DNA from: Acholoe squamosa
Taxonomy: Eukaryota > Annelida > Polychaeta > Phyllodocida > Polynoidae
Reading direction: 5' to 3'
Length of the DNA: 64,000 nt
Assembly (NCBI GenBank): GCA_949317995.1
Contig: OX439044.1
Location: 22,454,733 to 22,518,732 of the forward strand
Position numbers and translations under genes: made by a program. Positions within the stretch are counted from its first letter, which is position 1. Each line of letters starts with the position of its first letter. Positions 12,701-26,848 of the stretch are shown here, one piece after another. The notes under the pieces are model-generated. The model was not told the origin of the DNA. It did not search any database and was given only the letters and a program-made list of their open reading frames with translations.

Positions 12701-15700
12701 CTGATGTAACCTCGCCTACAATGTGACCCAGACTTTGGGAGTAGGCTATAAGCAGAGATGGGCTTACATAGACTTACAGATGGGGTATTATGATGCATCC
12801 AGAGTAAATAGAGAAGTGGTTCATCTTTTGTTGATAGTACGTAGTCCTATGCTGATTGTTCAAGCCCGTTAGCAGAGGCGTAGGAACCAAATCTTGATTG
12901 GGGGGGCCCAGGGGGCCCTGTCGCACCGATCGAAATTCATCGATAGAGTGGGCTGTGACTTATTCATGGGTACATAAGATATATGTATTAAAATATCTTT
13001 GATGACTTTTGCCCGTGATTTAAAGCCCAGGCTCCCCCTTTTTCCATTGTGATACCATATTTGTGAAAAATTTGGGGGAAATTTGTGCATTTTATCATGG
13101 GTCTTGACAAATATTGGGGGGGCCCAGACATATTCAGGCCCCACCTCCTCTGGGATTGGGGGGGGGGCCTGGGCCCCCCTGGCCCCCCCTTTTCCTACGC
13201 CCCTGGTTAGACAAAACTATCATGCCTGGAACAAACATGATTAAATCTGGCCACACTGTAAACTATAATATCGCAATGACAATTAAGCAATAAGCCATTT
13301 AACTCGTGTTTAATCTTCTACCTGTCATGACAAACGGTAAAACATGATATAAAATGTGATGTAGTAAACTGGTCTATCTGTACCAGAAAGTTCAATCCAT
13401 TAACCAATACTGCCACACCAGCCGTCTTACCTGTGTCCTGTACTTCTGGTGGTCGTACTGCACCAGGGCTGGGATCAGTTTCTTTGGATCAAGTTGGCGG
13501 CCCTTGGCGATCCAAGCATCCACTGTCTCCATGGGCACGTTCTGCATCAAGATAGGCGAGAACTTGTAAAAGAGGTCCAAGTCTGTCTGTTTCGCCAGGA
13601 TCTGCAGCGCACCAAGGTAGTTCTCATGCTGCAGGTAGTGACTGATAACGCGCTCAAAGTCTGCGTTAGAAAAGCATTTCCTGTTACTGAGGAATGGATA
13701 TTAAACAGTAAATTGAATAATGAATTGAATATCATGTATGATTATTTTCATTGCTGAAGTAAAGGGCAGGGGCCCATCCCCGTCCCCAACAATCACAAAG
13801 TCACCTAAGGCTGCATAAAATTGATAATCAGCTTTGCGGACAGCGCCCTCATCCCTTAAAAAGGGCCTCATGAACACTTTTTATCGTCATAGTACAAAAA
13901 AATGACCTACAAAAATGTGCACCCCTTGAAATATATTAAAAATATACCCTCACCACCATTGTGGTACTTCTACTTGATCAATTTTCATAATTCAAATGGC
14001 TTTGGAATCCCTATAATGTATTCTATCTCATCCTAAAACTGGCTAATTGATCAAGAGAGTGGTTGACATTCTGCACGATGAATAATAAGGAAACATATTT
14101 TGCAGGGTATTGGAGAGCACATCAAAGCCACAGCAGCATAATACAAGAATAATTAAACATGAAAATAATAAAAATAAAAATCCACCTCCCTCATTGTTTC
14201 AAATAAGGGAAAAAAATAAAAAGTTACCTCTCTCATTGACAAAATATCATAGAACAAATAAAATAAAAAGCCTCCCTCCCTCACTTCATTTTTTCAAAAA
14301 GTGTCCACAAAAAATCGATTTTATGCAGCCTAAATAAGCCTTTGTATCTTTGTCTTTTTTTTTTCCTATGTCCGAGTCTCGACGTTTTCTATTTACACAC
14401 TGATCTATTACTGAGGCCGACACTTACAAAATATAATATGATGTATGCAAGTTAGTGATAGACAGAGGTAGACTAGACAAATAAAAGTATCATCTTCTAT
14501 CGATAGGACCCAGCTTTGTGGAAATGGATGAAAAGTATAGAATAACCCTACATTTGGGGTAGTCACAATGAGAGAATGGGCCGGAGTGGCGTCAGGGTTA
14601 ATGTGTCTTTATAAAGAACTCAAGACATACCTTGCATAAGGACAGCAAAGAAAACCATGTCCTCAACATCTCCATGACTAGCGATTAGGTCGTAGATGGT
14701 TCCCCGATTGTAATTAACGCATTCCTATTTGGACACAAAAAGGGGTCCATGTCAAATAATTCATACACAATTTGTTGTAAAAATTGTACCAACTTGTTAT
14801 AATATATTGTACATTTCAAAAGTCATAATAGACGTTTATGCACTTTCCCCATGATTCCTTACACGCTTTCAGATATAAACTTTACGAACCTTGACCCTAG
14901 GGCTTTTAAGGAACTGGCGGAATTCCTCCTGTTGTTTCTCATAACCATCTGTTGTTGTTTGACCTTGCTCCTTGAGAATGCCGAGCTGATTTAGGTAAAT
15001 TTCTATCAACCATGTGACCAGCATCGTCACCTGTGTCTTGTCCTGTCATGTGATAAATGGTGATACAGTGTCAGAGTACATGTGATGTTGGGTTTTACAA
15101 GTGAAGTGTTTTCTTGAATAGTGATACTTTTTGCACAAAAGGTAAGCTGAATGTAGGCATATCCCTAGTACGGTACTTGAAGTTGAACCCAAGGCAGGTG
15201 ATAAGGCCTCTCTCTCTATTCAATTCAATATGTACATTTTCTAAAGCTGTGAAACATTCCCAAAACATTATTCAGGTATTCAGGCAATGTATGCTAAATA
15301 AATTAAGTACTCTGTTATATGTTCATTTGCTACCTTACTTGTGGTTTTAGTGAAGCCATTTTGTGCAGGAGAAATGTCTTCAGTGCCAGTGTCTGCTCGA
15401 TTTGGATGAACTTCAAGGCTATCTCCTCAAAGGAATTCTGTGTCTGTGCATAGATCTCTGCACTCCGCTGATAACTTTAAATTGATATGTACAGGTTAGA
15501 CAACAAGCACACATACACACCGTTCACAACATGACCTTACGGTGTGTCTTACTCTTATAGCACTCGATATGTCATAAACTAACTATACTTAGTTATAGCC
15601 TCTACGATTTATCAATATATATCTACTTGTATAATATGTTAGTCTACCCCAGTGTAGGAGCACCGTCTGCGACTAACATCATTTAAGTTCTGGATCTACA

Positions 15701-18700
15701 CTTGTATGATTTGACACAGGTTCCTGGGTCTACTTTATCCATACAATTGGAAATGTATTGCTATAAATCATCTACTGATAAATGCCATTGATTGAAAGTT
15801 TAAAATCGTTAGGTGTCATTTCATTTTCTTTACCTCTCTTTCTTGAAGAAGTGTTCGGCTTGCTTTGTCAGCACTTTATCTTTATTGGCAGGGTTGTCCT
15901 ACAGAAAAAAAAGGTTGATGCTTCACAGTACAATTACTTAACAAAACTCATCGTAAAATCACTTTCCTACAATGAGGTAATCAAAAGCAACAACTACAAC
16001 GAGGTTCTCATTCATTAGCAATATGTCTACTGTGTTAAATTCACGAGAGAGTAGAAGACTAATATATTTCACAAACACTCACCACCTCCTTATATCTAAT
16101 TTATTTATACACTCCAATCAAATCCATCGGCCAATCCATCATACAATCTATTTCGATTAATCTACCTCGGTACTTCAAATCAAGCTACTCCGAAGTAAGT
16201 TTTGTATGTACATAGCATTAGCGTATATATTATTCAAAGTATGAGTTAAATTGTACCTTGCAATATTCTCTTGCCAGATCAAAGTCTTCCTTGTCCATGT
16301 ACATCTGCCACACGTCTCTGACAAGGAGTGAGCCAATATTATGGATAAACCGTAAATCAAAATATTCATATTGTGGATATTCTAGGTGAATGACGATTCA
16401 AGTTTGACAAAAAAAAAGGATTTTCTGCACAATATTTTCCACTTGCATCTACACTAGACAGAAAGGTGTGGATTCTGGGTCCTTATCCACACATCCTATC
16501 CCTCAACTCATTTTATCGTTCTTAACACATTCACCCTATAGTCATGATCACTAGACTAACCTGGATTCTCTGATGACCTTGTATTTGAAGACACTTTGTG
16601 CAGTGAACGCCCAGATGGTGCCTTTCAATGGGTCTTTACACATACCGAGTAATTTGCCAAATCTCTGAAGAGAACAATACAATCCATCAATTAAATATTA
16701 GATTTCACAACTGTGCAGAATGCAACTAAAATAAATATCCTCTCAAAGTTGAGTGACATTGCCAGTGTATGTGAAAACCCTAGTACAGGGCAGCTTGGAA
16801 ATTACACTTGTGATATTTGGACAATGGTTAATCGACATCGAAGCAGTGATTTCTATATTATAAGCCAAATAATGAGATAGGCCTACCTCTGGTGGAATGA
16901 CGTCGTCATAAATAAGTTGTTCATTCAATGTACACATAGCTTTTAATCTGAAATTTGAAAAGCGAAAACGCATGATGTATTTAGAAAATCGCCCAATCCT
17001 ACAAAATCAACGGTATTTTAGATATAAAGGTTAGCAAAATGCAAACTTTTATTGATCAAGCTAGAACCCAGTGAATATGGCCAATAAAGTTTAACAACAT
17101 TTAAGATAAGATAACATCGCAAAAATAAATCCTGTTATATACTCAGATATTTGACGAAACTCTGAAAATTATTTTGGGGCACTTCAAAAGGGGGGTTATA
17201 CCCTAACCAGAGTGACAAATACCTTCAAAATTAATCACTTAGGGTTGGGTGTATCTTTAAGAAACATCAGAACTATAAAATGTTCATTTTAAATTTTTTA
17301 TCTTATCATTTCTGTAGTAAAATATCATCCTTGAATCTCTGAAATCAGAGAAAATCTGAAAATCTGCCATCTCTGTATACTCACCTATCATTGAAGAGGA
17401 CCAGTGCATGGAATTCAGTGAGGACGAGGGCGAGTGGCGGAGGCGCAGCCTCCATGTCCTCGGTCGGGTACTGCATCAGTTTGGTGTCCATGGTGATAGA
17501 GTCCTGTCCAGCTGCACCAGTAGTGTCTACATCCCCGTAGTAAATCCCTGGACCTAAAACATTTATTTGATCTAGCTTGCTATTACCAGTATTCATAATG
17601 GTGTGTGCATTTTTATAATACCTGTAGTACCAAAGCCGTAGCTGACGGTCAGTTTTGTTCACAGAATTTTTTTTTGTTCTAACTTATATAGAATGGTAAG
17701 AGGGATTGATTTTATTAGTAGCAGTCAAAACTATTGTAAGCCGTCATACTAGACAAAGCAATTTCAAAAGGAAACTCCAATCAATATTTGAAGTGATGGC
17801 TATTACTTTGGCTTCTGTTATTTTCACACCTAACTGGGAAGTACCCCCCCCCCCCCACCCCCAACCATCACACTCTTATCCCATCTTGTTATGCCAGCAC
17901 TGGCCAACAGAACTGTTGTCTAGATAAATAAAAAATAATTTTCAGGCGCAGGAGGCCTTAATTTTGCGCATAAGATGCGCATAATATGTGGTAGATTACA
18001 AACTAAGAGGACTGGCCCAAATCCAACCATTGTGTTATGTGTAGATACAAACAATACATGGTCATTGGTGTTGACCAGTATAGCGTTTACGGTATGTCTC
18101 ATCATTCAGCTTATAAAACATTGACTGACCTGTCATCCATGCAAATGATTTTGGCATCCCCCGGAATTTGGGGAAGTACAGACAGAGCTCGCTGTACCCA
18201 AAGTTGCCAGGCAATTCGAGAAATCTTTCTGTAACAAGAAATTAATGCATTCATACAATTAATACCTTAGTCTACCGTTACTGAGGCTGTGATAATACAT
18301 ACTTTCATAATAATCCACATAGTAACAGGGTGTTTGCAAAATGCTGTGTTTTTCTCTCATACCAGCTTTGTCAAGGATATAATCTACTATTGTATTTGTT
18401 AGCAACCAAAGTATGTATCTAATCGTGTGTACAGCCACTTACCTGGAATGTCTTCATATCTTGAAAAGATGTGTTGAAAGATAGGCGGCTCAGCCGATGT
18501 TGGTATCGAGCCAATAAACTGGTACAGCCGACTGTAAGGGGAGACGACACTGTTAGTGTGCAAATATATACATAGAGATAAGCCGATTTAGGTTCTTTAA
18601 AACCTTTGTAACAGATAACAGTTATTCAGGTGGCGTGAATAATCAATTTGTTAAAAACATAAGTACTCGTAACCCTTCAAGGATGGCACGATGTACCGAA

Positions 18701-21700
18701 GCGGTTTGGTGAATAAATTACAAATGTTTTATTGATGCATAACGCTAAGCCTTTGTGAGTGTATCAAGGAGGTCTGAATAACCACCCCAGCGCTTATACA
18801 TTTGGAGGGGCCATCACCCCTTACCCCTTGTACCAGCATGCACTTATTCAAGGTCTACTGTTTAATGTTTAAGGCATGTTTTATGGTGCTTATTCAAAAC
18901 CTGGCACGTAAACGCACTGATATGGTAGAAAGACATTCTGATATAGCAGTTTGTATGTTTCCAGCTTTAGGGTTTAGATTCCCTCAAGTTGGTTTTTATC
19001 TACAAGTACAAAAGTGTATAAACATACCCTGGTAGTGTGGCTAGGACGAAGTAGCGGTACTCTGTGAGTGAAGTGGAAGGCATCTTTTCAAACTCCAGTC
19101 CCGTAACCATTGAAGCTTTCTCCTTGCCTAAATTAAAGAGCTGAAAATTGCAAACAGAAAGGGTCATGATCGTTTTGCTACACATAATTTGGTAACTTAC
19201 TGGTGCATAAGCCTATACACCTTAACTGTGAAAGTGAAATCTTCAAACCTGTTTTCTAAGGGTACAATTTTTGTTCATAATGAGCAAAATTTCTGACAGT
19301 TTAAATCCCATTCCAAGTATGTCATAAATATAAAATTTTCAGGTAACATTTGATAATAGATTATAGACCAGTATGAAATAGCAACACAGCTGGTTTAAAT
19401 TTTGTCGAAGGAATCAAAAATTAATATGATGAAGTGAACGAATTTAGTTGAAAGGTGGATGGAGCTTAAATATTCATTCCCTTTTAAAAACACATAAAAC
19501 AGCAGGGTCTTAGGTGTAGAGGATTGGGTAAAATGTGATTCTCGGAGGCGGCACATTGAAAAAATTTGGTGTGTGCAAGCAGCCAAGGCCAAGTACATTT
19601 AAAAGCATAAAATAGGTTCAACTAAAACAGGCCACCAACAACACATCCATATACATTACACATGTGTAATACACAGGCGATAGAGCTGGTAATAAGAGAC
19701 ATATTGTAGCACCAATTGACTACACTCTTTAACTCTTAGACAAAAGCTTTATTCTATGTCATTCTGAAATAGCTGCTAAATTTCGATCTGCACAAATGGA
19801 CATCATAAAGTAATTTGACAGTAATTTGTTAGGGAATGACAACAGGTTCAAGATGCACCGGAGGAATGAGTTGTCCTTGCTAAAAGAGTGCCATATCCCA
19901 GACAATATCATACACCACTCTTCTGAAATTGTGTATACATTTTGTTTGAAAAAAAATCTTTTTTTTTCTTCTATTAATTTAGAGATTCTTATTGAAAAAT
20001 ATAGGGCAGCAATGTGCATTGCTCGTAACTCGAAAAGAAATACAATTTAAATTTTTTGGCAGATGTTATGTACCATAAATTCTTTGATTTGAGGTTCATA
20101 TCATATTTGAATCAAATCAAAATTGTAGTTTATTGCAAGGTCAGTAATGCAGGTAATGTTGCTTTTATCAGAGAATTTAAGGTAATTGCAGTTAGTTAGA
20201 CTCTGCTGTCCCAAAGCTCTGACCCCTTTGTACTTGATAGTCTTTCCCATTACATTGTTTCTCCAGAATTAAAATCAATAGCCTTGAGCAAGTCTAGCTT
20301 GTGGTCTGACATCAGCACTCCCATTCACAGACAGGAACTCCAAGCAGGTGTTAAGTAGTGTTATAGTCCTATACTTTCACAAGACATCTGCTTGGAAGAC
20401 CAGATGCTACTCACCCAGGCTATTCACACCACCAAGCCACTATTCGCATAACTCCCGCCAAAACTGCATTATTTGCACCACATTGCCAAAAAAGGCGGGA
20501 AAGTTGATACATGGATCAACATCATATACCTTTACCATCGGAGGCAAAAAGTGTCTTATGGCTGCCAACCAACTGACTCTGTAGAATATAGACAATTACT
20601 CAAAATTTACAATAGTTGGTACTGAAATACCTTTTCCTGCAAGACCCCTACATCTCCTCCTTTAATGACACTACAAATTCAATAAGTAATTCTGCCTCTT
20701 ATATATAAAATCGCGGAATTAATTAACACTACTGTTAATTGGACATTGTCCTACCACATTAAGACCACTGCTGTAGAAAGTATGAGCCCCACCCCTAAGC
20801 CGGGCTAGCACCCCAGGGAATTCAATCCCAGGAGTCCACCCCACCCCCAGTTCAATTGGTAACCTGGGTTTTTTTTTCACTGTTAAATCTAAAATGCTGA
20901 AACTACTTTCTTTCAAAAAACCTTTTATAAAAAACCTTTTTTGTTACAGCCTTTACCATAACACAACTCATATTTTATACAAATTCACAGATATAAATGA
21001 TTTATTGGCTTGAGTCAATCTAATTTATTTTTGATATTTTTATATCAAATATGACCAAAACCACACCCATAAATCTCACTAATTATTCACTAAAGGCCAT
21101 AATTAGACAATAATGTCGCTATGACCCTTATAATATCACGCCTGATGAGACACTTAGTTTGAAACCACACAAATTAATCCCACTTATGGGCCAACATCTC
21201 TGTGAAATCCACCCATACCATTATCAGAAGTTTAAAAATCTGCTTGGAAATTGTACCAACTAGATAGTCACTCTCCAATCATATCATTGGAGCAAAGCCT
21301 CACTCTGATCTTGTGTACTGGTCACATGAACTTTGAGCTGCCCCCTGATTGGCCAGCTCATTGGTTGTCATGGTATCAATAGTGGATGCTTAAAGTCAAA
21401 CTTGATACTTTGTGGTAGCGTTCAGAAGGGTGCACACACACCGCTCTTCCCTTATATATAAAATTTCCATCTTTTCTGAAACTTATTCGCACCACCAAAA
21501 TGACTGAAAATGAGAGGACCCTAGTCGTCTCCTATAACTCTTTTCGAGTTAACAAAAACAACACACTATATTACACAAAGTATATCAAACTGCGTCCTGC
21601 TATAAATTTCATTAGTTTTTTTCTATTTTATATTCTTCCCATATATATGTAAAGGTCTGGCATATGTCACCAGTAGTACTGACTTAGTATGAATACCTCA

Positions 21701-24700
21701 AATGTTTTTGATGGAAGCATGAGCTTCGGTTGGCAGTGAAAAGATAGGAAACCATTTAAATATAAAAGTATAAGTATATACACTATAACAGATTAAATGC
21801 TTTTTCTTTTTCAATTTTGATATCTATTGACCATCTAGGCTCACCATAATGTTTCACTTTTCTTTTTTTTTCCATCTATTTCATTTAGATTTGGTTATCA
21901 GTATATATTGATTTTTAAATGGAAAGTTTGAGAGGGAAAAGAGATGTGATACTACATAGTACATACAAGATGTGAAACTGTATGGAAAGTTTTCTATAAC
22001 TATATAAATGGTCTGGAAATAGTCACCTGTTTTACATACTGCTCCAGACTAGCTTGAAAAAATCTGCTGTCCTCCGTAGCGTTTATCTCTGTTTCAAATA
22101 TCAACCCTATAACAAAGATAACAACAAAAAGATGTAGTTTTAATTATAAAGATATAGAGTTATTTTTTTGCAAAGGCCCTGAAGAAATATAGCACTACCT
22201 GTTATACTAATCAACTTGAGAAGTTTAATAGGTAGTTGAACTTCTGTCCAACTTTTGGTGAATACATTTACTACAGCACCTTGCATTCAAGGGGCATCTC
22301 TTGTATAAAGCACACCGTGACTTAGATAGAGTCTTAACAGGCGCACCTAGGTTTGATTTTCAAAGCTTCTAGTGCTGTTCTATTAACTTAAATACCTCGC
22401 CTATAAGGCAAACTTTGACCTTGGGCTTATCTTTATTAAATGTGCTACACTTTGTGACAATGATCCTCATAAACCTAGCTCTACTCTATGAGGACTGACC
22501 TCGTGTGGTGCCCAACATGATCTCTCCCGTTGTAGTATCGTTTGTGTTCTGACGGTTCCATCCCACTGCACTGATCTGGTGACCCTGGTTTAATAGAAAT
22601 CAATATTTTACTTATATATATATTCTTTGATAGAATGGGTACATCAACAGTTAATATATCCCAACTCACTGATATTACTTACAAAATAAATAGTAAGACC
22701 CTGAATTTGGGAGCCGATGTTTAATTGTTATCTAAAAGATATCGTTCACTCTATCTACCCCCAGTATGTTTCAAATACAATCGTTACCAGGCAGTCCACG
22801 GGTTAATTATTGTGAAGCTTCGATTACGTATGTTGTTTCTCGTCTGAGGTTTACCTTAAGTTTGCCAAGAGGCCGGGGTTTCTTTGAGTTCCTGGATAGA
22901 TAGTAGTTTTCTGACGACAACATACTGACTATGAGGTGCCGGCCTGTGGGGTCTAGGTAGATCCTGTAGATCCTATCGTCAAGGGCCTTTGGGATCTCCA
23001 CCTCTGCAAAAGATTAATGAACTTTTTCTTGTTCATGCCACGATAAGTATCACTTAGACTACCGCTTATAGTCTCACCTAACTATTCCTGTAGGAAAAGG
23101 CCTTTGATATCATACTGAGCCTTGGTGAGAAATTAATGACCGTATTTTACTGGCTAGTACCAGAAACAATATTTTTCAGCTGAAAACGTTTGTATGACTA
23201 CCGTAATTTTCCGCGTATAAGGCGCAGCCCGCGTATAAGGCGCACCTAGAGTTTTGGAAAATTCTCAAAAAAAAAAATGAAAAATTCATAACTTTGGTTC
23301 TACTGAATGAATTTTCAAAATTCAAAAACCTATGTGTAGCTTGTGCCACCCCGGACCCTCTTGGGCCCCCTTATGTCCTATTATGACCAAGACGCGCCTT
23401 ATACGCGGGAGATTACGGTAATTGCATTTTCGTATTATGATACTGCTGTATAACATACTTAAAATCGGATTGATGTGATGTGCAATTATCCCAGTGTAAA
23501 TTGAACAAAATATATACCAACCTTCTAGAAGTATGTTCAATTTATCAGTGCAACCTCTTATTTTTCAACTACATGTTTTAAGATCCTATAACTTAAGACT
23601 TAAGATATAGAATTTCCTATCCAAATCATCCTTAATGTTTAGCTTTAGATCACAGAAAGCTTCACCGTCATTTCAATATGCCTTTGAGACTTGAAGCCCC
23701 ATGATTCGTACTAGAGAATTACTTAATCCTACCCATAATACCAATACACATCCTCGCCACTAATATACGTTCCCATAAGATGTTTAACAATTATAATAGC
23801 TATTTCAGAAATAGCGTATCCTAAATAATTAAATTGTATGTCTACCCGTAAACCGTACACTACTACAAATTACAATCTAGCGATTAAACTTTCCCTAAGA
23901 AAATTTAATATTTGATCATTTTTCAGTGTCCTAATATCCAGCAACCATTCCTGCTTTGGTGCTTCAAATGTTTACTCTGAGTGTGATAAGTAGACACTGA
24001 GACAGGTCAGTCGTATCTGAAACCTCCCCAGCCAGGAGGGTGATGTGGGCAGAGGCAGTGGGGCTCTAAACCTCTGAGAAAATTCTCTCCCATTTTCTAT
24101 TACCCAAAGTCACAAAATCATTGATAAGTTATATTTAGGATGCAACTGTGACAAAGTCATATGCCTTGATTTACCTCAAATATACACCTGATGAGACTCA
24201 ATGGAGTCGAAACCTTGACTATCCCACCCATATTGGTTTAAAACTAATAGATTCCAAACATATGTTTGGAGTTATGCACCTAGGCCTGGAGATTGATCAA
24301 CCTCCAATACCCTGGAGGCCCACAGGAAGCCTGTGATGCCATGGTGATGATGCATTATTGTTGATTGATGACAATGATCACCCTGGAGACCACCTTGCCA
24401 ACGGAAGTTGATAAGGTGAGGCGAGTATGGCAACCACGCCAGTTACAGCAAGGTAGTGTTGAGGTGTGGATGGCCGACCACATCATCCTCCGAGATTGAA
24501 AAGTTATAAGAAAATTTTACAGAAAATCTAAAGCAAATCAGGAAATGACTTGATGAAATATAGAAAAAAAAAATCAGCCTATTTAGTAATAGAAATTACC
24601 TCTTTAAGAAAAACAGAGAGATTTGTAAACCAGGGGCCAGGAGTAGAATGCCTCAATTGGAGCCTTATCTTATCTCTTATCTCCGATCTTCTCAAAACTA

Positions 24701-26815
24701 CTCCCGACTGACCACCAACTGGAGACAGTATACTACTACCGTAATCTCCCGCGTATAAGGCGCGTCTTATACGGGGGGTTTTAGTTCTCATTGGATCCAC
24801 AAGGGAGACACCAAGATCTTTCTTTTGATATGTTACACTCCCATATAAGCTCATCTGCTGCTTTTGGGGTCTAGGAGGGTCACTGGGGTCCAAACAGCAC
24901 ATAGCTTTTTGAATTTTGAAAATCCATTCATTAGAACAAAAGTTATGAATTTTTTATTTTTTTGACCATATTCTGAAACTCTGGGTGCGCCTTATACGCG
25001 GGATGCGCCTTATACGCGGGAGATTACGGTACATGTACTACCCAGTAGATACCAGTAATTTCGCTGTCCTTCAAAACTATGGAAGAAATCACCCTTTGAC
25101 ATATTGTCAGTGTCCTTAATTAAACCCTCTAACTCCTGACTCATCTTTGCTGATACTTTTTTTTAGTCTTGTTTACCAGTTTTAGCTGTCATAAACGTCC
25201 CTTAGAGCTGTTAAGACATGCAAATACCTGTGCTACTGGAAAATCCTGCGAGAAACATAGACAAAAACAATGTTTCAACTCTCACAACAAAATCAATAAA
25301 AAGGAGAAACAAAAAAAAGCAGAAACAAAAAGTGCAACGGCTATTTATCAAAGGAATATATACGGTGGAGACATTTTTTTTTCCAAAAACTAAAAACATG
25401 CATCAAAAGCTATAGTCAGAGAGCATGTCAGCCTACCCGGACGGGGGGGGGGGGGTACTGAGGTGGGGTTTGGATAGATATCCTCAGCCGCCCGGCCCTC
25501 GGGAGCGGTGGGCAGCGGGATAGTAGTTAGCTTGAAAAGGGCAGCAGTCAGCATCCTTCATCATCAAAATCAAGTGGCTTAAGACTTTTTTATATGATTA
25601 TTACCACCTTCCCATATCAACCCCCTCTCTGACACCACTCTAATACACACTAACATAATGCTAATTCATAACTATAACAACACAAGCACAACCCACGCTC
25701 AAGGCAGAAATATTGAGTCGGTGAGGGGCACTCCATATACAGTTTGCCTAAGGCAGAGAAAGGAAGGACCGTTGGGATGGTGGAGGAGGAGTCATTTCGC
25801 AGCTTTGACAGATAGATAGGGTGGTCAGACTTCCCACGGCAGTTACCATTTTTAGAGTCAGTGCCCCCCCCCCCACTCTCCTTGGTGAGCCTATCAATGT
25901 GGTATATGAATAGATGTTAGTAACTCACCATCAGGCTGGTCAGGATGCTCCAGGTCTATCCGTAGTAAGATATTACTGCTCATGGCCATCACCAAGAAGT
26001 TGTTACACACTACCAGGTGCGTGATGGGGTCAGGAGGACTGCACAGAGTACAAGAGGTGGACACAACTTAATTTTCACTAAACAGTGCTAAGTAAGAGCC
26101 TATAGGCATGTCTAGAGATGTATATGTGAAACTTTTACCGAAAATTCCATAAATTCTTGTGATCACACTGTTGTTTAGGCCAACTTCATAAAGAAATTGT
26201 TTTTGAACAGTACATATAGGACATCAATAAAACTGAAAAAAAAGATTATCTTGAAGATTATCAAAGTCAATGAACGGATTATATGCGACATGTGTCTTAC
26301 ATGAAAGAATCATAGCACACTACTGTGGACCTGGAATCACACAGTCACTGACATAGTCTGGTTACACTCTTGTACACTAGACTTGTCTATGGTTTCTAGT
26401 TCTGAAGTTTGAAACAATATGTGACATCGATAGTGTATAAATGTACTAAATTTTCACATACTTGAAATTTATCCTCTGTTTATTGAAGATGGGAGTGTCA
26501 TCCTCAAGGCGAGCATTGATGAACCCAGTAGAGACCTGCAAGATGAATTATAGAGAGAGTTGGGGGTAAACCAACCTAAAACATGTGTTACTTAAGAGCG
26601 TCACAATTAAGTCCAGTCTAAGACAGGGCACTTACTTTAAGCTAAATCCATAGTCTATGATACCGGTAATATGAGAGACTTGAGATTACATCATGCGTCA
26701 TCATTGGAAACTAATTTTCAATTTTACTTACTGGTTCAGGCATGGTCTGCTGGGGTCGGCGAGTGACACTTGGCCTAGAAGATGCCTGCTCGTATTGGTC
26801 GAGAATGGATGCCAT
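9459..26815 (-). CDS. VPS18: VPS18, HOPS/CORVET core subunit with C-terminal RING, complete, 26 coding exons
   Basis: Class C Vps protein of the HOPS and CORVET complexes, which tether endosomes, autophagosomes and lysosomes before SNARE fusion. Exons (minus): 26815-26732, 26535-26462, 26038-25929, 23003-22855, 22584-22500, 22106-22027, 19140-19028, 18531-18443, 18228-18130, 17553-17385, 16947-16887, 16664-16561, 16317-16257, 15898-15834, 15474-15339, 15042-14890, 14724-14631, 13660-13431, 12601-12464, 12206-12075, 11970-11889, 11617-11368, 11076-10959, 10609-10451, 9809-9751, 9522-9459. All phases agree, giving 985 aa against 973 in human. The start MASILDQYE matches human MASILDEYE. The N-terminal half is the beta-propeller region; clathrin-like repeats follow. 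The RING ligands are C863, C866, C880, H882, H885, C888, C956 and C959, with the last pair on a separate exon after a Ser/Thr-rich linker. It ends SIDQPFIDPDEY...WL, as in the family. I see no break. Confidence 0.97.
9673..9710. repeat. (TA)n microsatellite
   Basis: An almost pure TA dinucleotide run lies in the last VPS18 intron. Confidence 0.85.
9894..9960. mobile_element. Minimal TA-MITE: 67-bp hairpin of two TIRs
   Basis: The 5' end TACCGTAATCTCCCGCG and the 3' end CGCGGGAGATTACGGTA form perfect 23-bp arms with only about 21 bases between. Both ends are those of the 220-300-bp family at 23199, 24737, 42689, 56404 and 59018. It lies in a VPS18 intron (9810-10450). It is essentially the termini alone. 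Confidence 0.85.
12873..13205. mobile_element. TIR element with G/C homopolymer ends in a VPS18 intron
   Basis: The left end CAGAGGCGTAGGAA matches the reverse complement of the right end TTCCTACGCCCCTG. Long G and C runs sit just inside each end. No coding potential is seen. Confidence 0.55.
18788..18905 (+). repeat. Interspersed repeat, GCGCTTATAC family, copy 1
   Basis: A sequence beginning GCGCTTATACATTTGGAGGGG, with later AAGGTCTACTGTTTAATG, is alike to 62338-62460. A short related piece lies at 51680-51710. It is in the VPS18 intron 18532-19027. The family type is unknown. Confidence 0.45.
20413..21520 (-). mobile_element. Interspersed repeat E, copy B (interrupted by a 739-bp insertion)
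   Basis: This is the reverse-orientation copy of 6597-7160, in the large VPS18 intron 19141-22026. It lacks the SINE found in copy A, so it shows the empty site. It carries its own insertion at 20712-21450. Confidence 0.6.
20712..21450. mobile_element. 739-bp insertion with 14-bp TSD, family unknown
   Basis: It is flanked by the identical 14-mer CTTATATATAAAAT at 20698-20711 and 21451-21464. In copy A of repeat E this 14-bp site is essentially single. It has no TIRs, no TG..CA ends and no poly(A) tail. A 14-bp duplication favours target-primed retroposition (LINE fragment or composite SINE), but no protein remnant can be read. Confidence 0.65.
23199..23420 (+). mobile_element. TA-MITE (CCGTAAT...GCGTATAAGGCGC family)
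   Basis: The termini CCGTAATTTTCCGCG and CGCGGGAGATTACGG are flanked by TA on both sides. The interior shares the GTTTTGGAAAATTCTC block with 42689-42978. TA target duplication suggests a Tc1/mariner-type parent. It lies in the VPS18 intron 23004-25928. Confidence 0.8.
24737..25031 (-). mobile_element. TA-MITE, reverse orientation
   Basis: The same termini and TA flanks as the copy at 23199. The interior is in inverted orientation and is closest to 56404-56689 (GATCCACAAGGG block). It is in the same VPS18 intron as the 23199 copy. Confidence 0.8.
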
Positions 26816-26848
26816 AGTTTCATGTGGATTATGTCAGTGAAATCTTTT
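26816..26848 (-). promoter_or_regulatory. VPS18 5' UTR segment behind a splice acceptor
   Basis: Just upstream of the start codon the minus strand reads a pyrimidine-rich tract ending TTTTGCAG, then 33 bases to ATG. A further non-coding first exon is therefore expected upstream. One possible donor is GAG|GTAGGT on the minus strand near 29375, close to an ETS-like CCGGAAG on the plus strand at about 29471. That assignment is inference. Confidence 0.45.
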
